Source of the DNA: Candidatus Dormiibacterota bacterium
GTDB lineage: Bacteria; Chloroflexota; Dormibacteria; Aeolococcales; Aeolococcaceae
Reading direction: 5' to 3'
NCBI GenBank assembly: GCA_019234035.1
Contig: JAFALX010000270.1
Location: 1-14,208 of the forward strand
DNA: 14,208 nt
Of this stretch, positions 6,373 through 12,934 are shown piece by piece. Position numbers and translations under genes: made by a program. Positions within the stretch are counted from its first letter, which is position 1. Every line of letters begins with the position of its first letter. The notes beneath the pieces are model-generated. The model did no database searches, had not been told where the DNA came from, and worked only from the letters and a program-made list of their open reading frames with translations.

Positions 6373-7545
6373 TCAGGCGGACAGGCGCTGCCCGGCGATG
6401 TCGGTGAGCACCGCGGCGGCGATCTCCAGCTTCCCCAGCGGGGCGCTGAAGCAGAGGCGCACGTGCGAGGGCACGCCGAACGCGACGCCCGGCGTCAGGA
6501 GCACCCGCCGCTCGGCGAGCGCGTCGATGAAGGCGAGCGTGTCATCCCATGGGCTGCGCAGCCACTGGTAGATACCGCCCTGGGGCTCGGGCGCATCGAA
6601 GCCCGCCTCGCGCACGTGGCGCAGCACCAGGTCGCGGCGGTCGCGATACGGCTGGAGGTGGATGTCCCACGACGGCAGGTGGTACAGGGCTCGCTGCGCG
6701 GTGGCGGGCGCGTTGACGAACCCGAGCGCGCGCATGGACTGCGCCAGCCCGGTGTGCGTCTCCGGCGTCGCCAGCGACGGATGCAGCACGAGGTAGCCGA
6801 TGCGCTCGCCGGCGATGCCCAGATCCTTGGAGAACGAGCGCGCCAGCACCGTCGTGGAGTACGCCGCCAGCGGCTCGGCGAGGACGTGCGGCGCGTACAC
6901 CATGCGGCGGTACACCTCGTCGACGACGAGCAGCACGCGACGGCTGGTGCGCGCGTTGTGCTCGTCGAGGAGTGTGGCGAGCGCGTGGAGCTCCGCTGCG
7001 TCGAGCACATGGCCGCTCGGGTTGTTCGGCGAGTTGAGCAACACCGCTGAGGTCCGCGGCGTGAGCGCATGCGCGATTGCGTCGATGTCGAGGCGCAGCG
7101 ACGCGTCCACCGGCACGGGGACGAACCGCGCGCCCGATGTCTCGCAGTACAGCCGGAACTCCGGGAAGAACGGCGCCACGCCGATGACGTCGTCGCCGGG
7201 GTCGACGAACGTGCGCAGCGCCACGGCGATCGCCGCGGCGGCGCCCGAGGTCATCGCCACGCACGCCGGCGTCACCCCCGCAAAGCCGACGTCCTCCGCC
7301 GCGCGCGCACGCACGTCCTCGTATCCGAGATTGGGCATGTAGCCGAAGCGGCCGGCAAAGCGGTCGTCCACCGCGTCGTGGAATGCGGCGACGACGCCCT
7401 CGCCGGCTTCCAGCGGCTGCCCGATGGACAGGTCGACGACACCGTCGTCGCCGTGCTCGCGGCGCAAGCGGATTCCCTCCATGAACATCCGGCGAATCCA
7501 GCCGCCATCGCGCAGCTGTGCCTTCGACCAGCGAGAGATTGTCAT
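6373..7545 (-). CDS. Class I/II PLP-dependent aminotransferase (probable tyrosine/aromatic aminotransferase)
   Basis: A 390-residue fold-type I aminotransferase. Cofactor and substrate residues are in their usual order: Y75 after the PNLG segment, N175 in NSPNNPSG, D209 and Y212 in VDEVY, the Schiff-base lysine K240 in SFSKDLG, R248 in GERIGY, and the substrate-carboxylate arginine R363 in HVRLCFS. It transfers an amino group between an amino acid and 2-oxoglutarate in the cytoplasm. Its gene starts 22 bp after the homogentisate dioxygenase stop on the same strand, so a shared transcript is likely. On that basis tyrosine to 4-hydroxyphenylpyruvate is the inferred reaction. Sequence alone does not fix the substrate: aspartate, alanine or another aromatic amino acid remain possible. 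Confidence 0.9.
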   Translation of the reverse strand: MTISRWSKAQLRDGGWIRRMFMEGIRLRREHGDDGVVDLSIGQPLEAGEGVVAAFHDAVDDRFAGRFGYMPNLGYEDVRARAAEDVGFAGVTPACVAMTSGAAAAIAVALRTFVDPGDDVIGVAPFFPEFRLYCETSGARFVPVPVDASLRLDIDAIAHALTPRTSAVLLNSPNNPSGHVLDAAELHALATLLDEHNARTSRRVLLVVDEVYRRMVYAPHVLAEPLAAYSTTVLARSFSKDLGIAGERIGYLVLHPSLATPETHTGLAQSMRALGFVNAPATAQRALYHLPSWDIHLQPYRDRRDLVLRHVREAGFDAPEPQGGIYQWLRSPWDDTLAFIDALAERRVLLTPGVAFGVPSHVRLCFSAPLGKLEIAAAVLTDIAGQRLSA

Positions 7546-7567
7546 GGCGCTGTTCGGATTACCGCCG

Positions 7568-8749
7568 TCAGGCGATCGACGTCGTGCCGCGCACCCCGCC
7601 GGTGTGCCAGCTGAACGGATACTCGCGATCGGTGATCTGCCGCGCCAGCGTGGTGCGCTGCAGCGGTCGGAAGGTGTCGATCATCACGGCCAGCTCGTCG
7701 GTCTCGCGCGGACGGTCGAACGACGCCTCGAGCGCCCCGGGCTGCGGCCCGTGCGGCAGCCCGCCGACATGATGCGTGAACGAGCCCTGCTTGATGCCGC
7801 GGCGCGCGGCGTAGTTGCCATCGACGTAATACAGGACCTCGTCGGAGTCGAGGTTGCTGTGGTGATACGGCAGCATCACTGCGTCCGGGTCCCAGTCGAG
7901 CTTGCGCGGGACGAAGGAGCAGATGACGACGTTGTGCGCGTTGAACGTCTGGTGGAAGGGTGGGGGCACGTGGAAGCGTCCGGCGCGGGGCTCGAAGTCG
8001 TGGATGTTGAACGCGATCGGATAGATCGTGCCGTCCCATCCCACCACGTCCCACGGATGCTGATCGCGTTGGTACTTCGTGATGTGCCCACCGAACTTGA
8101 GCCACACCTCGGCGGCGCCGCTGCCGGCGTCGAGCTGCACCGGTGGCCGGAAATCGCGCTCGGAGTACGGAGCGAACTCCGTGAGCTGCCCGTTGTTCGC
8201 GCGATAGCGGGGAGGCGCGTCGACGAACCCTGTCACCTCGAGACAGAGCACCTTGGTGCCCTTTGGCTCGGCGAGGTCGATGCGATACACCGTGCCGCGC
8301 GGGATCACCAGGTAGTCATGGCGCCCGAACGCGAGGCTGCCGAACTGGGAGTGCAGCGTGCCGGACCCCTCGTGCACGAACAGCACCTCATCTGCGGATC
8401 CGTTGACGTACAGCGCCTCCTGCTGCCGTGCCGGCAGCGCCAGGCCGATCTTGATGTCGTCATTGACCATCAACCACTGCCGGCCGGTGACCAGGTCACT
8501 CTCGATCGCGAGGTCGGATCCCTTGAGATGACCTTGGGCGTGCACCTGCTCGCGGTCGATCGTCATGGCGTCGGCCGTTCCTTCACTCAGGTCGTGCGCC
8601 GCCTCCGGCATGAAGCGGTGATACAGCAGCGACGACGGCCCGCTGAACCCCTCACGTCCGAAGAGCTCCTCGTAGAGCGGCGAGCCATTCTCCTGAAAGC
8701 GCATATGCCGCTTGCGCGGGATATTTCCAAGCACTCTGTACGGGCGCAT
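7568..8749 (-). CDS. hmgA: Homogentisate 1,2-dioxygenase
   Basis: A 393-residue iron(II) ring-cleaving dioxygenase that opens homogentisate to maleylacetoacetate. The N-terminus is typical (Y-x-V-L-G-x-I-P-R-K-R-H, then GSPLYEELFGREGFSGPSS followed by LLYHR). The two cupin halves carry VPPPFHQTFNAHN (261-273), PYHHSNLDSDEVLYYVDGNY (294-313) and GSFTHHVGGLPHGPQPG (322-338). H297 (or H296), E304 and H333 are the likely iron ligands by comparison with characterised enzymes. The length fits the compact bacterial form, shorter than the human enzyme of about 445 residues. The ATG at 8749 gives the complete family N-terminus. It leads a unit with the aminotransferase gene and is separated from hpd by a repeat-bearing spacer. 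Confidence 0.95.
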   Translation of the reverse strand: MRPYRVLGNIPRKRHMRFQENGSPLYEELFGREGFSGPSSLLYHRFMPEAAHDLSEGTADAMTIDREQVHAQGHLKGSDLAIESDLVTGRQWLMVNDDIKIGLALPARQQEALYVNGSADEVLFVHEGSGTLHSQFGSLAFGRHDYLVIPRGTVYRIDLAEPKGTKVLCLEVTGFVDAPPRYRANNGQLTEFAPYSERDFRPPVQLDAGSGAAEVWLKFGGHITKYQRDQHPWDVVGWDGTIYPIAFNIHDFEPRAGRFHVPPPFHQTFNAHNVVICSFVPRKLDWDPDAVMLPYHHSNLDSDEVLYYVDGNYAARRGIKQGSFTHHVGGLPHGPQPGALEASFDRPRETDELAVMIDTFRPLQRTTLARQITDREYPFSWHTGGVRGTTSIA

Positions 8750-8797
8750 CGACCAAGCCTACTGCTGCGCGCCGCAACTGGGGTGCGGACGCGGTGA

Positions 8798-8983
8798 CAG
8801 CGAGGGGCACTCACCCGAAGGGGTGACCCTCACGGAGGCGAGCCGGACGTTCCGACGAGCGTGGGGCGAGCCGAGTTGCGGGGTCCCCGCGAATCGTCAG
8901 ATTTCGTGGGGTGCAGGTCGAGGCGCGAGCCGCATCGCGGCTCGACGCCGTGGTCACCCCGCAGTGGCGAGTGCCCCTCGCTG
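8798..8983. repeat. 186-bp element with nested inverted repeats between hpd and hmgA
   Basis: The 253-bp spacer 8750-9002 holds no gene. Its ends carry a perfect 15-bp inverted repeat: CAGCGAGGGGCACTC at 8798-8812 and its complement at 8969-8983. Inside this sits a second pair, GGGGTGACC (8820-8828) with GGTCACCCC (8952-8960), and then a third, CGAGCCG (8839-8845) with CGGCTCG (8938-8944), giving imperfect arms of about 47 bp. Two local hairpins lie within: GCGGGG-T-CCCCGC (8878-8890) and CGAGCCGC-ATC-GCGGCTCG (8926-8944). No target duplication is obvious. It could be a miniature transposable element, an intergenic palindromic repeat, or a terminator/attenuator between the two genes. Confidence 0.75.
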
Positions 8984-9002
8984 CAGACCACGCACGCGCG
9001 CT

Positions 9003-10115
9003 CTACAGGTTGCCGCGCGCAGCCTGTTCGCGTTCGATCGATTCGAACAGAGCCTTGAAGTTTCCCTTGCCGAAGCCCTTGCTGCCCTTTCGTTGAATGA
9101 CTTCGAAGAACAACGTGGGGCGATCGCCCACCGGGCGGGTGAAGATCTGCAGCAGGTAGCCGTCGTCGTCGCGGTCGAGCAGGATCTTGAGGTCGCGAAG
9201 GCGGTCGAGGTCCTCGTCGATGCCGTCGGCGCGTGCCCCGAGCGCGGCGTAGTACGCGTCTGGCGTGTTGAGGAACTCGACGCCATGCTCGCTCATCGCC
9301 GACACCGTTGCCACGATGTCGTCGGTGTGCAGCGCGATGTGCTGCACACCCGAGCCGCGGTAGTAGTCGAGATATTCCTGGATCTGCGAGGCCTTCAGGC
9401 CCACCGCCGGCTCGTTGATCGGGAACGTGATCTGCGTCCGCGGGTCGCGCGTGACCTTGGAGCGCAGCGCGCTGTACTGCGTCGCGATGTCGTGCTCGTC
9501 GAACTCCTGGAACACCTGGAAGCCGAAGACCTCGGAGTAGAACGAAACCCAGTCGTCCATGCGACCCACGTCGACGTTACCCACCGCGTGGTCGATGAAG
9601 CGCAGTCCGACGCCGCCACCGGCGCGGCTCTCGTCGCGATAGCCGGGCCAATGCACACCCTGGTACTCGTCGCGCTCCACGAAGGTGTGCACGGTGTCGC
9701 CGTACGTCGCGATGCTCGCATGCGTGATCACGCCCCGGCTGTCGACGGCGCGCGCCGGCTCCGCGATCCCGCGTGCGCCGCGGCGCGTGGCCGCCTCGTA
9801 CGCCGCGGTGGCATCCTCCACACGAAGCGCGATGCGCTTCACGCCGTCGCCGTGCAACCACACGTGCTCGGCGATCTCCCCCTCGGGGGTCAGCGGAGCG
9901 GTCAGCACCAACCTGACCTTTCCCTGCTGGAGCACATACGAGGCGCGGTCACGAACCCCCGTCTCGGGGCCGGCGTATGCGATGACATCGAATCCGAAGG
10001 CGTTGCGGTAGTGGTACGCGGCCTGGCGCGCGTTGCCGACGTACAGCTCGACGTGATCGGTGCCCTGCAGCATGGGCACCTGGATATCGGGAGTGGTCTC
10101 GAGTGTCGCCGTCAC
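9003..10115 (-). CDS. hpd: 4-hydroxyphenylpyruvate dioxygenase
   Basis: A 370-residue non-haem iron enzyme that converts 4-hydroxyphenylpyruvate to homogentisate with release of CO2. Two vicinal-oxygen-chelate domains are seen, at about 18-150 and 170-340. The iron triad is H176 (LRFIDHAVGN), H259 (GSGVQHIALHTDD) and E338 (PTLFFEVIQR). The C-terminal helix motif KGFGKGNFKALFESIEREQ is the family hallmark and closes the active site. The start is the GTG at 10115, which overlaps the TGA of the upstream gene (GTGA, 10112-10115), indicating coupled translation with the diiron-oxygenase-like protein. A longer reading frame running upstream to 11261 is only an open frame across that gene. All catalytic residues are present, so the enzyme should be active. 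Confidence 0.96.
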   Translation of the reverse strand: MTATLETTPDIQVPMLQGTDHVELYVGNARQAAYHYRNAFGFDVIAYAGPETGVRDRASYVLQQGKVRLVLTAPLTPEGEIAEHVWLHGDGVKRIALRVEDATAAYEAATRRGARGIAEPARAVDSRGVITHASIATYGDTVHTFVERDEYQGVHWPGYRDESRAGGGVGLRFIDHAVGNVDVGRMDDWVSFYSEVFGFQVFQEFDEHDIATQYSALRSKVTRDPRTQITFPINEPAVGLKASQIQEYLDYYRGSGVQHIALHTDDIVATVSAMSEHGVEFLNTPDAYYAALGARADGIDEDLDRLRDLKILLDRDDDGYLLQIFTRPVGDRPTLFFEVIQRKGSKGFGKGNFKALFESIEREQAARGNL

Positions 10116-10996
10116 GCGGGCACCGCCTCGAGCTCCAGCTCCTTGCGCTTGGTCTCGAGGCCGTCCCAGAACACCTTCACGCCGGTGAGCATCTCTTCCG
10201 CCCCCTGCAAAAACTTCTGCTGATCGAACCCCGGTCGTTCGAACGCGCCGCGGAGCTCGTCCATGGTGTGCGCGGCGTGCTGGTCCTCGACGCGGTCGTG
10301 CCAGGTGAAGAACGCCAGCCGCAGGTCGGGGCATTCGCGTCGCTTGTAGGAGTCCAGCCCGTGAATGAGCTGCTTCCAGAATCCCGCGGCGGCCCAGTGC
10401 TCGACCGCAAATGACGCGCCTTCCGCGACGTCGGGATCGTCCGACCCATAGATGCGCGCCAGCTCGTCGCAGAAGAACAGCGTGGAATCGCGGCCGAACC
10501 TGCGCTTGCCGAGGTCGTCGAAGTCCAGCCCGACGGCGCGGCCGACGCTCACGAGCCACTCGAAGTGACGCGCCGAGAACCGGTACACGCCACCGTCGAC
10601 CGTCCCTTCGGTCGAGACGAGCTCGGGATCGCCCTCGCGATCCTTCTCCGCGTCGCTCTTCGACGCCGGTGTGCTCGGCGACGTGCGGCCGCTGTTGAAG
10701 ACGACGCCCAGCTCGTTGACCAGGATCTCGCACGATTCGCGCGCCTGATCGATGCTCGGCGAGTTGATGGTCTTCAGCAGCTGGGCGACGATGAACAGGT
10801 TGCTGAAGACGGAGAACTGCTGGATCAGATCGCGAACCTGTTCGCGGTTGGCCTGACCCTGGTCGAACCAGATGCAGTAGTCGTTGTGGGTCACGACGGG
10901 GTGTGACATGACGACCTCGCGGACCTGCTCGAGGAAGGTGTCCCAATCGTGGCGGACGCCCGCCGGACCCTCCACCTCTGTGAACGTGGCTGCCAT
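10112..10996 (-). CDS. Haem-oxygenase-like diiron oxidase/oxygenase family protein (TenA/CADD-like fold)
   Basis: A 294-residue, mostly helical soluble protein. The pattern fits the haem-oxygenase-like diiron (HDO) superfamily: E95 in VNELG, H144 in ARHFEWL, E199 in FAVEHW, and the cluster H233-x3-E237-x2-H240 in TWHDRVEDQH, where many members have D in place of E237. These six are candidate metal ligands. A charged, Ser/Pro-rich insert (about 103-135) interrupts the helical core between the first two ligands. The family includes enzymes acting on amino-acid-derived and fatty-acid substrates, and the tyrosine-consuming CADD protein. The ATG at 10996 is preferred over a TTG at 11005 because AGGAG lies 9 nt upstream of the ATG and directly abuts the TTG. 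It is the first gene of the hpd unit and is translationally coupled to hpd. The reaction is unknown. Confidence 0.8.
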   Translation of the reverse strand: MAATFTEVEGPAGVRHDWDTFLEQVREVVMSHPVVTHNDYCIWFDQGQANREQVRDLIQQFSVFSNLFIVAQLLKTINSPSIDQARESCEILVNELGVVFNSGRTSPSTPASKSDAEKDREGDPELVSTEGTVDGGVYRFSARHFEWLVSVGRAVGLDFDDLGKRRFGRDSTLFFCDELARIYGSDDPDVAEGASFAVEHWAAAGFWKQLIHGLDSYKRRECPDLRLAFFTWHDRVEDQHAAHTMDELRGAFERPGFDQQKFLQGAEEMLTGVKVFWDGLETKRKELELEAVPA

Positions 10997-11005
10997 GAAT
11001 TGCAA

Positions 11006-11011
11006 CTCCTG
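11006..11011 (-). promoter_or_regulatory. Ribosome-binding site that fixes the diiron-protein start
   Basis: On the minus strand CAGGAG lies 9 nt before the ATG at 10996. It leaves no room for initiation at the TTG at 11005-11003. Confidence 0.75.
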
Positions 11012-11034
11012 AGGGCCTGGAAATTTGTGTGGAT

Positions 11035-11063
11035 ATTCTCCTCCGTGGAACCTCGCTTGTCCA
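11035..11063 (-). promoter_or_regulatory. Predicted promoter of the diiron protein-hpd unit
   Basis: On the minus strand TGGACA (11063-11058, five of six matches to the -35 consensus) is followed after 17 nt by GAGAAT (11040-11035, four of six matches to the -10 consensus). Transcription would start near 11028, leaving a leader of about 30 nt that contains the ribosome site. The -35 hexamer overlaps the left arm of the palindrome at 11059-11085. Confidence 0.55.
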
Positions 11064-11085
11064 TGATCTGGTGCCAGCCATGGAC
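11059..11085. promoter_or_regulatory. Palindromic operator candidate for the AsnC-type regulator
   Basis: The outer arms GTCCATG (11059-11065) and CATGGAC (11079-11085) are perfect complements. The inner arms CTGG (11068-11071) and CCAG (11074-11077) share nearly the same centre, offset by half a base pair. The site occupies the middle of the 122-bp divergent spacer between the regulator gene and the hpd unit. Lrp/AsnC dimers bind such dyads. Because each outer arm also forms part of a predicted -35 element, binding here would affect both promoters. Confidence 0.6.
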
Positions 11086-11109
11086 GATTTGCCAGCTTGA
11101 GGTATCATT
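11081..11109 (+). promoter_or_regulatory. Predicted promoter of the AsnC-type regulator gene
   Basis: TGGACG (11081-11086) and TATCAT (11104-11109) are spaced by 17 nt. The expected start point, near 11116, is only a few bases before the ATG at 11119, and no ribosome site is seen, so the messenger would be leaderless, as is common in actinobacteria. The -35 element overlaps the right arm of the palindrome, which suits autoregulation. Confidence 0.55.
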
Positions 11110-11118
11110 GCGCGCGAA

Positions 11119-11622
11119 ATGTCCACTGTGACCACGGCCCAGGCCGCAGCGTCTGGACGCGATGCCCCGGCGCCGCTCGACCAGGTGGATCGCCGCATCC
11201 TCGAGCTGCTCGGCGAGGACGGCCGGATGTCGATCGCAACCCTCGCCGAGCGGGTCGGCATCTCGCGAGCTGGGGCCTATTCCCGGATGGAGCGGCTGCG
11301 GGCCGACGGGGTGCTCGAGGGCTTCAGCGCCCGCGTGCGCCCCGCACGCCTCGGTCTCGGTATCACGGCGCTGGTGCTGATCTCCGGGCGGCAGCCGGCC
11401 TGGCGGACCTTGCGCGCCGAGCTCGCGCGGATGCCGGAGGTGGAGTACTGCGCCTTCACGACGGGCGAGTACGACGCCCTGATCCTGGTGCGCGCGCCGA
11501 ATGTCGAGACGCTGCGCGACGTGATCCTCGAGCGGCTGCAGGCGTCTGAGACGGTGCGCGCGACCCAGACGATCTTCGTGCTCGACGAGGTGGTGCGCAG
11601 GCCGTACGTCCTGCCCGGCTGA
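11119..11622 (+). CDS. Lrp/AsnC family transcriptional regulator
   Basis: A 167-residue DNA-binding regulator. Residues 19-32 (PLDQVDRRILELLGEDG) open the helix-turn-helix, whose recognition part is MSIATLAERVGISRAGAYSR (37-56) followed by MERLRADGVLEGFSARV. The C-terminal RAM domain (about 80-160) has EVEYCAFTTGEYDALILVRA (residues 107-126), the usual beta-alpha-beta ligand site for amino acids. Family members sense amino acids or their derivatives and work as dimers or octamers. It is divergent from the diiron protein-hpd unit across a spacer containing a palindrome, so it is the likely regulator of tyrosine catabolism and of itself. The effector (tyrosine, 4-hydroxyphenylpyruvate or homogentisate) is a guess. 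The 18-residue N-terminal lead before the domain is Ala-rich and probably disordered. Confidence 0.92.
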   Translation: MSTVTTAQAAASGRDAPAPLDQVDRRILELLGEDGRMSIATLAERVGISRAGAYSRMERLRADGVLEGFSARVRPARLGLGITALVLISGRQPAWRTLRAELARMPEVEYCAFTTGEYDALILVRAPNVETLRDVILERLQASETVRATQTIFVLDEVVRRPYVLPG

Positions 11623-11630
11623 GACCGGGC
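11613..11630 (+). terminator. Hairpin spanning the regulator stop codon
   Basis: GCCCGG (11613-11618) and CCGGGC (11625-11630) form a perfect 6-bp stem with a 6-nt loop that includes the TGA stop. No T-run follows. It is a weak terminator candidate. Confidence 0.3.
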
Positions 11631-11665
11631 GCAGCCGATACGGGGAGCGCCCGATCGGGTAACGG

Positions 11666-11688
11666 ACCGGTTATCACGCCGAACCGGT
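11666..11688. promoter_or_regulatory. Inverted repeat before the zinc-ribbon membrane protein gene
   Basis: ACCGGTT (11666-11672) and AACCGGT (11682-11688) are perfect 7-bp arms around a 9-nt loop, and a short T-stretch (11688-11690) follows. It may be the real terminator of the regulator gene or an operator for the gene starting near 11716. Confidence 0.4.
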
Positions 11689-11715
11689 TTGCGGCGCCGC
11701 GGACGATCAGTGGTG

Positions 11716-12408
11716 ATGTCCGGCCCCGCTGTGTGCTGCCCCAGCTGCTGGTCGTGGTCCGAGCTGGGAAAGTCGGCGACGTGCGCCAGGTGCGGCACGC
11801 CCTTGATCCATGCGGACGGACGAGTCGTCGCCCAGGCCGCAGCACCTGCGCCGCCGCAGATCGGGTACGCGCCCGGACCACCGGTGATGGCCGCCGGCAT
11901 GCCGCCCGCGCCGCCACCCGGACCGCCGGGATGGCCGCCGGGTGCGGCGAGTGCCCCAGTGCTCAGCGGACCCGCGTGGGCTGCGGCCCCGGCCGGAGCG
12001 CAGGGCCGCGACTGGGTGACCATCTGCCGCTGGGCGTACGGCGTCTACGCGGCGGTCGTCGTCATCGGGTTGGTGATCTTCGGACTGCTCGTGCACCACC
12101 TGACGGTGCCCATCGCGTCGCCGAACGGAGGCACCACGAACGCGGAGGTCGACCTCGGCCCCGCATTCGCCGTCGTCGCGATCATCGCGGCGCTGCTGTT
12201 CGCGCTGGTGATCTGGCTGCTCCGCTACACCGTCGTACGCGCGATCCTGCTGGGACTGCAGGCGCTGGGACTGCTCGGGACGCTCGGCAACGCCACTGCG
12301 GTGAGCGGCGGTGCGGCGCTCACCACCGGGGTGATCGTCGGGGCGGCGTTCAGCGTCGGCTTCATCGTGCTGCTCACGCTCTCACTGATCTATCGCCGCG
12401 GCAGCTGA
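11716..12408 (+). CDS. Zinc-ribbon, proline-rich, four-helix membrane protein, unknown function
   Basis: A 230-residue protein (from the ATG at 11716; GTG codons at 11710 and 11713 are in frame). It begins with a zinc-ribbon-like set C8-x2-C11 and C23-x2-C26 (CPSC and CARC). A disordered Pro/Gly/Ala region follows (42-95), then four membrane segments at about 109-129, 149-169, 173-191 and 204-226. The order ribbon, proline-rich linker and membrane bundle is common among actinobacterial membrane proteins of unknown role. No catalytic motif is seen. There is no clear ribosome site, so the start is approximate. It stands alone between two inverted repeats and the convergent RidA gene. Confidence 0.7.
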   Translation: MSGPAVCCPSCWSWSELGKSATCARCGTPLIHADGRVVAQAAAPAPPQIGYAPGPPVMAAGMPPAPPPGPPGWPPGAASAPVLSGPAWAAAPAGAQGRDWVTICRWAYGVYAAVVVIGLVIFGLLVHHLTVPIASPNGGTTNAEVDLGPAFAVVAIIAALLFALVIWLLRYTVVRAILLGLQALGLLGTLGNATAVSGGAALTTGVIVGAAFSVGFIVLLTLSLIYRRGS

Positions 12409-12468
12409 TCCGCCCGGCTGAATCCGCACCGCGCTGAGGAGCCGTGCGAGCTGACTCCCGGCCGCCGC

Positions 12469-12927
12469 TTACCGCACCTCGAAGATCGCCTCGAGCTCCA
12501 CTGCAGCGCCGAGCGGGAGTTGCGCCACCCCCACCGCGGCGCGCGCGTGCCGGCCACGGTCCTCGCCGAAGACCTCGATGAGCAGGTCGGATGCCCCGTT
12601 GATGACGAGCGACTGCTCCGTGAACGTCGCTGTGCTGTTCACGAATCCCGAGATCTTGATGACCGCGGTCACACGGTCGAGCGACCCCAGCGCGGCGCGT
12701 GCGCTGGCGAGGATGTCGAGCATGGTTGTGCGCGCCAGCGCGTAGCCGTCGTCACGCGACACGGAGTCGCCGAGCCGACCGGTCACGACTGCGCCGTCGC
12801 GCTTGCAGACGTGTCCGGAGACGAACAGCAGTGAGCCGCTCTGCCGCGTCATCGCGTAGTTGGCGACCGGTGCCGACGCCGCCGGCAGCTCGATCCCCAG
12901 CTCGGTGATGCGCTGCTCGGTGCTCAC
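12469..12927 (-). CDS. RidA family protein (YjgF/YER057c/UK114, XynB-like subgroup)
   Basis: A 152-residue protein. LGIELP and APVANYAMTRQSGSLLFVSG lead into the chorismate-mutase-like fold, and the block SGFVNSTATFTEQSLVINGA is typical of the longer RidA subgroup. R129 in HARAAVGV corresponds to the arginine that binds the substrate carboxylate in RidA, and E144 corresponds to the later conserved glutamate. Classical RidA hydrolyses reactive enamines or imines made by PLP enzymes to 2-oxo acids. For this subgroup the substrate is not known. The GTG start is 7 bp after the stop of the epimerase-type gene on the same strand, so they share a transcript. It converges with the zinc-ribbon gene across a 60-bp gap. 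Confidence 0.88.
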   Translation of the reverse strand: MSTEQRITELGIELPAASAPVANYAMTRQSGSLLFVSGHVCKRDGAVVTGRLGDSVSRDDGYALARTTMLDILASARAALGSLDRVTAVIKISGFVNSTATFTEQSLVINGASDLLIEVFGEDRGRHARAAVGVAQLPLGAAVELEAIFEVR

Positions 12928-12934
12928 GCGCTGC

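Noticed and set aside
7424..8797. A 457-codon plus-strand frame opposite hmgA
   Set aside because: Antisense shadow of a well-supported gene, with no motifs and no ribosome site.
8712..10223. A 503-codon plus-strand open frame opposite hpd and hmgA
   Set aside because: It is antisense to two enzymes with complete catalytic motifs. Its translation is Arg/Val/Ala-rich without domains, as expected of high-GC antisense frames.
10116..11261. A long N-terminal extension of HPPD in the same frame (to 11261)
   Set aside because: It overlaps the diiron-protein gene in another frame, reads as low-complexity Arg/Gly-rich sequence, and the GTG at 10115 gives the normal HPPD N-terminus.
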